Part shown: piece by piece, positions 1 to 4,459 of the stretch
Layout of the letters: every line of letters starts with the position of its first letter
How positions within the stretch are numbered: position 1 is the first letter of the stretch
DNA from: an uncultured Methylococcaceae bacterium
Lineage (GTDB): Bacteria > Pseudomonadota > Gammaproteobacteria > Methylococcales > Methylomonadaceae
Direction: 5' to 3'
Assembly: GCA_903839795.1 (NCBI GenBank)
Contig: CAIMDR010000608.1
Span: 1-5,844, forward strand
Length of the DNA stretch: 5,844 bases
Position numbers and translations under genes: made by a program
Notes under the pieces: model-generated
Databases searched by the model: none
The model's input: the letters and a program-made list of their open reading frames with translations, nothing else
Told to the model about the DNA's origin: nothing

Positions 1-612
1 GCCTTTGGCAGTGAAGTTTTCTTTAATTTCTTCATTTTTTAAGAAGTAAATCCATTCATCCAGCGTGTCTTTGGCGATGTCGTTAAAGCGGTTTATTTTG
101 ATCAGGTAATATTCAGGGTAAAGAGATTCCACGCTGTCTTTTTTAAAAAGCTGCTTTTGTTTGGCGTTGAGTTCCAGCAAATCATGATTATGAAGGCCAA
201 CAAAGCGGGTAGTGCCTTTGTAGATATAATCAGTGCCACTGCCCAGATCAAAATAGAGGATGTTGATTGAAATAACTTTGGTGATGCCTGAGTAGGCCTT
301 ATTTTCTTCCAAGTGCTCTATGGCTGTTTTTGAAACCCCATAAAATATGCGCTGTAAGTAGTCATATTCCCGATCATATTGTATTTCGATGATGATTATT
401 TCTTGTTTGCTGTTGCGTACCTTTAGATCAACCCGGTTAAATTTGTCGAGTTTATAGTCTTTATTGCTTTCACTTTCCAATACATCCAGGATGGTGATGT
501 CTTCTTTAAGCAGTTCACTTAAAAAGCCTTCGAGGATGCCAAAGTTGGCTTTACTGCGCAATAGGCGTTTTATGGCCCAGTCGAAGGTGATTAGCTTTCT
601 TTTTTTAGTCAT
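1..612 (-). CDS. Rpn family recombination-promoting nuclease/putative transposase (PD-(D/E)XK), N-terminal part
   Basis: The minus strand is open for 204 codons from the ATG at 612 to the left edge, so the C-terminus is outside the window. The protein begins MTKKRKLITFDWAIKRLLRS, typical of the PDDEXK_2 (Rpn/'putative transposase') family: a DxAIKxLL opening followed by a GILEGFLSELL helix. The nuclease core is visible as VDLKVR (Asp62) and IIEIQYD (Glu76, Gln78), the D...ExQ form of the PD-(D/E)XK site, followed by YLQRIFYGVSK. Family members are usually about 250-320 residues, so roughly two thirds is present. E. coli relatives (RpnA-E) are DNA endonucleases that stimulate RecA-independent recombination; related families often occur in many copies per genome. 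The start is the first Met after in-frame stops, and the ribosome binding site is weak (CAGAGC region). The gene stands alone and is divergent from the operon at 1692. The family call is firm; the biological role is not known. Confidence 0.88.
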   Translation of the reverse strand, partial: MTKKRKLITFDWAIKRLLRSKANFGILEGFLSELLKEDITILDVLESESNKDYKLDKFNRVDLKVRNSKQEIIIIEIQYDREYDYLQRIFYGVSKTAIEHLEENKAYSGITKVISINILYFDLGSGTDYIYKGTTRFVGLHNHDLLELNAKQKQLFKKDSVESLYPEYYLIKINRFNDIAKDTLDEWIYFLKNEEIKENFTAKG

Positions 613-640
613 TTTTAAGCTCTGTTATTCGTACAAAATC

Positions 641-670
641 AAAAAGCCAAACAGGAGGGCTAAGCTTTTT
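641..670 (-). other. Possible leader hairpin upstream of the Rpn-family gene
   Basis: AAAAAGC (641-647) and GCTTTTT (664-670) are perfect inverted repeats around a 16-nt centre, which also contains AGCC/GGCT complementarity. On the minus strand the second arm is followed by T-rich sequence, so it resembles a weak terminator or attenuator. It sits inside the inferred 5' leader of the Rpn-family gene, downstream of the inferred promoter. It could equally end minus-strand transcription arriving from the small ORFs at 923-1286. The stem is AT-rich and its stability is doubtful. Confidence 0.3.
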
Positions 671-678
671 ATGACGCG

Positions 679-707
679 ATTATAACACCGAAAAGATAAA
701 TTTATTA
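679..707 (-). promoter_or_regulatory. Probable extended -10 promoter for the Rpn-family gene
   Basis: On the minus strand a perfect TATAAT (684 down to 679) is preceded by TGT, giving an extended -10 (TGTTATAAT). A weak -35-like TTAATA lies about 18 nt further upstream. Transcription would start near 672, leaving a leader of about 60 nt before the ATG at 612. The match is by eye; an extended -10 can work with a poor -35. Confidence 0.5.
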
Positions 708-922
708 ATAGGCTGGAGTGGAAAAGCGTAGCCTACCTTTGGCGATGCTAGAAATTGCAAATCAATCGAGTCTGACTTTTTAATGTAATAATAAAAGACC
801 TGACCCCAAATTTACTAGGCAATATTACGACCAAACAGTATGATTGAACGTCAGTAGTTTTCCAAGTTTGGTTCTATTTCGTAGAATTTAGACATTAACC
901 GATAAAACACTTTTGCTGGTTT
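685..922. other. Non-coding stretch with no recognisable gene
   Basis: I find no convincing ORF here on either strand. The only eye-catching pieces are GAGTCTGACTTTT (about 767-779) and AAAAGACCTGACCCC (793-807), which form an imperfect inverted pair around an AT-rich centre, and a small hairpin TTCTA-TTTCG-TAGAA (872-886) downstream of the minus-strand ORF at 923. The latter has no clear T-run and is a poor terminator candidate. Confidence 0.4.
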
Positions 923-1150
923 TTAAACTGGAGCTTGGGAACCAGTGAATTCCGCCCATTCGAAACCAGAGTCATTGTAATTATTCTTAAAATAAATTAT
1001 CCTATGTCTGAAGATAATATAAAGTGCTTCGCTTACAAGTGGCTTACCACCGAAGCCTGAATAAGCATAAACTATATTTGAGCCAACGTATCTCGTCTCA
1101 TCCAATGAGTCCTTAATCCATGTATATGGCCCGTTACCAATATCAGCCAT
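923..1150 (-). CDS. Small hypothetical protein (75 aa)
   Basis: A 75-codon minus-strand ORF runs from the ATG at 1150 to TAA at 923-925. Its composition is protein-like rather than random: rich in Tyr, Gly, Phe and Trp, with aromatic stretches such as ALYIIFRHRIIYF (about residues 42-54) and an acidic, aromatic tail (GFEWAEF). I see no signal peptide or transmembrane helix, and I do not recognise a family. An in-frame TAA lies four codons upstream, so no longer start exists. The Shine-Dalgarno site is weak or absent. A second small ORF (1188-1286) lies 37 nt upstream on the same strand, so the two may be co-transcribed. Unknown small genes of this type are common beside defence systems, but nothing here shows a function. 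Confidence 0.42.
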   Translation of the reverse strand: MADIGNGPYTWIKDSLDETRYVGSNIVYAYSGFGGKPLVSEALYIIFRHRIIYFKNNYNDSGFEWAEFTGSQAPV

Positions 1151-1187
1151 TATGGTAATTGTTTACGTTGGATTTATAGAATTTTGC

Positions 1188-1286
1188 TCAAAAGTTTTTT
1201 CGTTCCAAATGTATGCGTCTTTCTTTCAAAAACCGGCGCTTGGCTACTTCAGTTGCTATCTTATAAAAATCAATCTCAGTCATCAT
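1188..1286 (-). CDS. Very small hypothetical ORF (32 aa)
   Basis: From ATG-ATG at 1286/1283 to TGA at 1188-1190 the minus strand reads MMTEIDFYKIATEVAKRR and then a basic amphipathic tail (ERRIHLERKNF). The pattern of charged and hydrophobic residues suggests one or two helices, with a basic C-terminus that could bind nucleic acid. It is in a different frame from the 75-aa ORF that starts 37 nt downstream. It may be a genuine small protein, the start of a decayed longer gene, or chance. A weak GAG-containing sequence is the only possible ribosome binding site. No family recognised. Confidence 0.33.
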   Translation of the reverse strand: MMTEIDFYKIATEVAKRRFLKERRIHLERKNF

Positions 1287-1608
1287 GTAATCTCATAATT
1301 AATGCTTAAATCTAGTATGTCCAACTAAATCAAGAAATGTTTCAACCTAGCCTGCTGTTTTCAAAATTGTATATCAGTTTTGATTCGCACCGTAAACGAT
1401 CATATGCAGTTGCACAGACACTTGCGGAGTGCTTTATTATGCACTTTTATGAAACAAAACAGAGACACTTAACTTGCGGGTAGTAGCACCATTCAAGATT
1501 TCATTGCGAACCTTTGCAAAGATAGTGAACCATAGCGTGGTCAACATGCTTGAGGTTCATCTTATCGATTACCTCTAAAGAAATAGGCAAAATCCAGAAA
1601 CAACTACA
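1287..1608. other. Gene-poor stretch between divergent small ORFs and the methyltransferase operon
   Basis: No ORF here is convincing. Short open stretches exist on the minus strand: one of 36 codons at 1437-1547, and an overlapping one in another frame containing EVIDKMNLKHVDHAMVHYL. They overlap and lack good starts, so I treat them as chance or relics. The region should hold the plus-strand promoter for the operon. A TACAAT at 1605-1610 is a fair -10 match, but no good -35 is visible at the right distance. Confidence 0.35.
1295..1324 (-). promoter_or_regulatory. Weak candidate promoter for the small minus-strand ORFs
   Basis: On the minus strand TTGGAC (1324-1319) is separated by 18 nt from AATTAT (1300-1295), which lies just before the ATG at 1286. 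The -35 matches 4 of 6 and the -10 matches 4 of 6 consensus positions. The distance leaves almost no leader, so this is only a possibility. Confidence 0.2.
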
Positions 1609-1647
1609 ATGTCAAAAATAACGGCCCCCCCCCCCAAGGATGCGTAA
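1609..1647 (+). other. Candidate leader ORF spanning the C-tract
   Basis: ATG at 1609 opens MSKITAPPPKDA and stops at TAA 1645-1647 in the C11 version shown here. Adding one C would give a 27-codon leader peptide that ends directly against the methyltransferase start (TAA-ATG), an arrangement suited to translational coupling. There is no clear Shine-Dalgarno sequence before 1609, so its translation is unproven. Confidence 0.22.
1625..1635 (+). repeat. Homopolymeric C11 tract, candidate phase-variation switch
   Basis: Eleven uninterrupted C residues lie 56 nt before the methyltransferase ATG at 1692, in an otherwise AT-rich region. Tracts of this length change by slipped-strand mispairing and are a known cause of ON/OFF switching in other bacteria. 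The tract falls inside a short ORF starting at ATG 1609. With 11 C that ORF stops at 1645-1647; with 10 it stops at 1652-1654; with 12 (or 9) it stays open and ends with TAA at 1689-1691, touching the methyltransferase ATG. It could also act on transcription, since it lies about 15 nt downstream of a TACAAT -10-like box. A sequencing artefact in the tract length is possible. Confidence 0.8.
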
Positions 1648-1691
1648 ATGCTGAAGAAATATCTCACAATGCGCGATGCGCCAAAATATAA

Positions 1692-2693
1692 ATGAGCATG
1701 ATTAATCAATCGTTTGCTTACGATGCGCAAGGAGATACTTCTGACGCAGAACAAGAAAAACAAGAGGCTCATATTTTAAAGCCTAACAGGAAGGTCAAGC
1801 CTACTGACATACTCTCATTAAACCATGCAATATGGCTGGGTGATGCTGAGGCTTTTCTTAAAGGCCTGCCACGTGAGCCCATCTTTGATCTTATTGTTAC
1901 ATCTCCCCCATATAACATCGGTAAGGAATACGAAACGCGCACTGCGTTAGATATATATATGGAGTGGCAAGAACGTATTATTAACGAACTCATCCCTCGT
2001 CTAAAAAAAGGTGGAAGCCTTTGTTGGCAAGTGGGTAATTTTGTAAATGATAACCAAATTTTTCCTCTCGACATTGAGTTTGCTCCTATCTTCAAACAGC
2101 ACAAACTCCAGTTAAGAAATAGAATCATCTGGCAATTTGGTCATGGACTTCACACCAGTAAACGCTTCTCTGGCCGTTATGAAGTTGTGCTCTGGTATAC
2201 CAAGACTGAAACAAAAAAAGATAACTATACGTTTAATTTAGATTCTGTGCGCGTACCTGCCAAGTATCCAGGTAAGAAACATTTCAAGGGGCCTAATATC
2301 GGTATGCTATCAGGCAATCCTTTGGGCAAAAATCCAGAAGATGTTTGGGGCATCCCAAACGTCAAGAGTAACCATATTGAAAAAACTGAACATCCTTGTC
2401 AATTTCCTGTCGGGCTGATTGAGCGCTTAATTCTTTCTTTATCTAATCCTGGAGACTTGGTTTTTGATCCATTTTCCGGTGTAGCTTCTGCTGGGGTTGC
2501 AGCCGCATTGCATAAACGCCGTTTTATCGGCTGTGAAATCAAGGCAGATTACGCGAAAACAGGTATGAAGCGAATTCAAGACGCCTTGGACGGCAAAGCG
2601 TTATATCGCCCTCATGATAAGCCCCTGTATGACCATACGCAGAGTAATTTATCCAAGTTGCCCCCAGAGTTTGAAACAGGTGAAGCTCAATGA
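1692..2693 (+). CDS. Site-specific DNA methyltransferase, beta-class TSPPY (N4-cytosine or N6-adenine)
   Basis: This 333-residue protein transfers a methyl group from S-adenosylmethionine to an exocyclic amino group in a specific DNA site, marking host DNA against the partner restriction activity. The catalytic motif IV TSPPYN is at residues 70-75, preceded by FDLIVT. A target-recognition region fills the middle (about 150-215). HPCQFPVGLIERLI follows (234-247), then motif I, the SAM-binding DPFSGVASAG (259-268), and FIGCEI (278-283). Motif IV before motif I defines the beta class. SPPY is common in N4-cytosine enzymes, including those paired with BamHI/BglII-type nucleases, but base specificity cannot be read from sequence alone. 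Residues 1-40 are poorly conserved-looking and acidic/polar; the domain proper starts near Leu43. An in-frame TAA touches the ATG and the Shine-Dalgarno is weak, so Met3 (1698) is an alternative start. The stop overlaps the next gene (ATGA). Confidence 0.92.
   Translation: MSMINQSFAYDAQGDTSDAEQEKQEAHILKPNRKVKPTDILSLNHAIWLGDAEAFLKGLPREPIFDLIVTSPPYNIGKEYETRTALDIYMEWQERIINELIPRLKKGGSLCWQVGNFVNDNQIFPLDIEFAPIFKQHKLQLRNRIIWQFGHGLHTSKRFSGRYEVVLWYTKTETKKDNYTFNLDSVRVPAKYPGKKHFKGPNIGMLSGNPLGKNPEDVWGIPNVKSNHIEKTEHPCQFPVGLIERLILSLSNPGDLVFDPFSGVASAGVAAALHKRRFIGCEIKADYAKTGMKRIQDALDGKALYRPHDKPLYDHTQSNLSKLPPEFETGEAQ
2678..2683 (+). promoter_or_regulatory. Shine-Dalgarno AGGTGA for the start at 2690
   Basis: AGGTGA lies inside the end of the methyltransferase gene, 6 nt before the ATG at 2690. 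It supports the ATGA-overlap start of the nuclease-like gene. An identical AGGTGA occurs 41 nt further on, before the next in-frame ATG. Confidence 0.5.
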
Positions 2694-3145
2694 AGTATGT
2701 TTTATATAGTCATTTTGCAGGTGAAAAACAGATGTCAATCGCCATACAAAAAGAAATAAAAGATTCAATTAACTCAATCACAGTAAAACCAGCCAAAGGT
2801 GCAGGAAAAAAATTGCGAATGGCATTCCTTTCAAACCTTAAAACAGCAGGCTGGTCGAGTGAGGTTGCTGTTAGTAAGGGAAGTAAAATCACCATTACAT
2901 CCATGAAAAATGATGTAGGCCTATGTATGCAAACTGGCAATATGGGCCGGATGTATGCCGACTTGATGAAACTCCAAACGATGTATCTAGATAATTCAAT
3001 TAAGGTTGCAGCTATAGTTGTTCCATCAGCCCCTTTTGCTAAAATCTTAGGCAGTAATATTGCACAGGCAGATCGGCTTGAAAAAGAACTCGAAATATTT
3101 AAAAAGGCTTATCATGTTCCCACCATCATCTTCGCTTTGGAATAA
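2690..3145 (+). CDS. BglII/BamHI-like restriction endonuclease-fold protein
   Basis: This 151-residue protein (137 if started at Met15, 2732) sits directly after the methyltransferase, with an ATGA overlap, where its cognate endonuclease would be expected. From memory of BamHI, VGLCMQTGN (residues 76-84) lines up with BamHI VGMEFETGN, which carries catalytic Glu111 and Glu113. AAIVVPSAPFAKILGSNIAQ (107-126) and LEKELEIF (130-137) then VPTIIFALE (143-151) match the following BamHI strands and helices, and GRMYADLMKLQTMYL (86-100) matches the helix after the active site. The Gln81 position equals the Gln of the BglII ExQ site. However, the first catalytic Glu is Cys79, and no Asp appears at the position of BglII Asp84 (about Thr70). 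It is also shorter than BamHI or BglII (just over 200 residues). It may be a diverged subfamily, an inactive DNA-binding subunit, or an enzyme using other residues such as Glu58 and Asp75. Confidence 0.68.
   Translation: MKYVLYSHFAGEKQMSIAIQKEIKDSINSITVKPAKGAGKKLRMAFLSNLKTAGWSSEVAVSKGSKITITSMKNDVGLCMQTGNMGRMYADLMKLQTMYLDNSIKVAAIVVPSAPFAKILGSNIAQADRLEKELEIFKKAYHVPTIIFALE
2719..2724 (+). promoter_or_regulatory. Second Shine-Dalgarno AGGTGA, for an internal start at 2732
   Basis: AGGTGA is followed after 7 nt by an in-frame ATG (2732, Met15), giving a 137-residue product beginning MSIAIQKEI. This is as good as or better than the upstream site, so the real start, or a second start, may be here. 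Confidence 0.45.
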
Positions 3146-3148
3146 ATT

Positions 3149-4459
3149 ATGATATCTCTTACTTCCGCCACTTCTCCTAAATCTAGCCGTTTTGGCTGGC
3201 CTAAACCAAGCCGCGTTGAAACATTTAAAAAATTGGCGGCCAACCCAACCGGCGCAACAACACGCGTGGTTTTTCAGGGTAAAAATGTAGATTTCCCTAT
3301 CATCCGTATTCCTATCGATTTGCCAAAATATCGAATGGCCAATGGACGAACAGCATCTTGGCAAGAAGAATATTTAGCAAATAATCCAAATGATAGAAGA
3401 GACCTCTTTTCTGGAGACGCCGAGTTGTGGGATGCACAAGAGGCGCAGCATTTGTTGCTATTGAAATTAGCAGATAAGTCCGATTTGCGAAAATATTTTG
3501 AAGACATTAGTAAAAAACAAGTTGACCCTATTTTGCTTGATGAACATGGTTTTGTCGTTAATGGCAACCGACGATTAGCCACTTGGCGTGAACTCATTCA
3601 TCTGGATAACGCAAAATATGCCCATTTTAGTCATATTGATGTTGCAGTATTATCTCATTGTGATGAAAAAGAGATTGACCGACTTGAAGCAACACTTCAA
3701 ATTGAAAAAGATATTAAGGCTGATTACAGTTGGGATGCCGAAGCCATCATGATGAAAACAAAGCAGAAACTTCATGGCTATTCTCACAAGGATCTGGCAA
3801 AACTCTATGGTAAAAAAGAGAGTGAAGTGAAGGAATTGTTTGACATGCTCGCATATGCAGAAGAGTACTTGAAATCACGAAATTTTGCTGGCTTGTGGTC
3901 CAAGGTTTCAGGGCAGACCTTTGCTTTTAAAGGAATGGTGTCATCTCGAAACAAAGTAAGTGGGTCAGGTAACCAAGAAGTCTTCAAGCAAGCTGCTTTC
4001 ACGCTTATTGATAATCCCAGCGATTCTGGCGGGCGCCTTTATCAATCCATCCCCGACATCGTTGAGAATCTTGAACTGATTAAAGAAAAATTAATAGAAA
4101 GCTTTCCGGTCAAGCCGACACTACCAACTGTGGATCTTGACGATATATTTGGGGGATATGTTGTTAGCGGCGTCTCATCCCTTGATATACCCTTAGCTCT
4201 GGAGATACAAAAACCAGAAAACGTTAATAAGGCACGCGACATTATTATCGAGGTTATTGATAGTCAGAAACAACTTAATAAAGACTCTGAAGCTGCCGAT
4301 TATCTTCTAAAGTGTTGTGCAAAAGCTCAGTCCTTTTTAATGGCAGCAACTAAAGATGGATTGCGACCAGAATCCGCTTTGAATGGTGTAGATAAGCAGC
4401 TTGACCAGATTGATGCTTTGTCAAAAAAAATACGTGAATATATTGAGGAGCAATGCTAA
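3149..4459 (+). CDS. ParB-like (ParB/Srx fold) DNA-associated protein
   Basis: This 436-residue protein has a ParB-type core. DPILLDEHGFVVNGNRRLATW (126-146) corresponds to the ParB N-terminal domain, GNRRLAT taking the place of Box II GERRxRA, the CTP/NTP-binding motif. An EATLQIEKDIKADYSWDAEA segment (180-199) resembles the ParB ENIQR...L helix. A helix-turn-helix-like stretch follows, YSHKDLAKLYGKKESEVKELF (211-231). The N-terminal 120 residues and the roughly 190-residue C-terminal region are not recognised; the latter is helical-looking and ends in a charged coil. ParB proteins load on DNA as CTP-gated clamps, and relatives occur in phosphorothioate defence proteins (DndB, SspE). Here the likely role, by inference, is a DNA-loading or sensing subunit for the neighbouring nuclease and ATPase. 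It starts 3 nt after the nuclease-like gene, with GGAA 6 nt before ATG, and overlaps the SNF2 gene by 7 nt (ATGCTAA). Confidence 0.72.
   Translation: MISLTSATSPKSSRFGWPKPSRVETFKKLAANPTGATTRVVFQGKNVDFPIIRIPIDLPKYRMANGRTASWQEEYLANNPNDRRDLFSGDAELWDAQEAQHLLLLKLADKSDLRKYFEDISKKQVDPILLDEHGFVVNGNRRLATWRELIHLDNAKYAHFSHIDVAVLSHCDEKEIDRLEATLQIEKDIKADYSWDAEAIMMKTKQKLHGYSHKDLAKLYGKKESEVKELFDMLAYAEEYLKSRNFAGLWSKVSGQTFAFKGMVSSRNKVSGSGNQEVFKQAAFTLIDNPSDSGGRLYQSIPDIVENLELIKEKLIESFPVKPTLPTVDLDDIFGGYVVSGVSSLDIPLALEIQKPENVNKARDIIIEVIDSQKQLNKDSEAADYLLKCCAKAQSFLMAATKDGLRPESALNGVDKQLDQIDALSKKIREYIEEQC

Noticed and set aside
464..685. Plus-strand 73-codon ORF opposite the Rpn-family gene
   Set aside because: It lies antisense to the well-supported nuclease frame, is Ser/Leu/Lys-rich in the manner of a reverse-frame shadow, and has no recognisable motif.
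1437..1547. Minus-strand 36-codon ORF (MLTTLWFTIFAKVR...)
   Set aside because: No ribosome site, no family resemblance, and another minus frame over the same bases looks equally protein-like, so it is most likely chance or an unrecognisable relic.
1575..1772. Minus-strand 65-codon hydrophobic ORF across the C-tract and methyltransferase start
   Set aside because: It overlaps the start of the real methyltransferase gene, its GGG run comes from the C-tract, and its hydrophobicity is a shadow effect.
1769..2128. Minus-strand 119-codon ORF inside the methyltransferase gene
   Set aside because: It is antisense to the catalytic region containing TSPPYN and has no family features.
3047..3597. Overlapping minus-strand ORFs opposite the nuclease-like and ParB-like genes
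   Set aside because: They are shadows, Cys/Ser/Phe-rich, and mutually overlapping; the plus-strand frames carry clear motifs.
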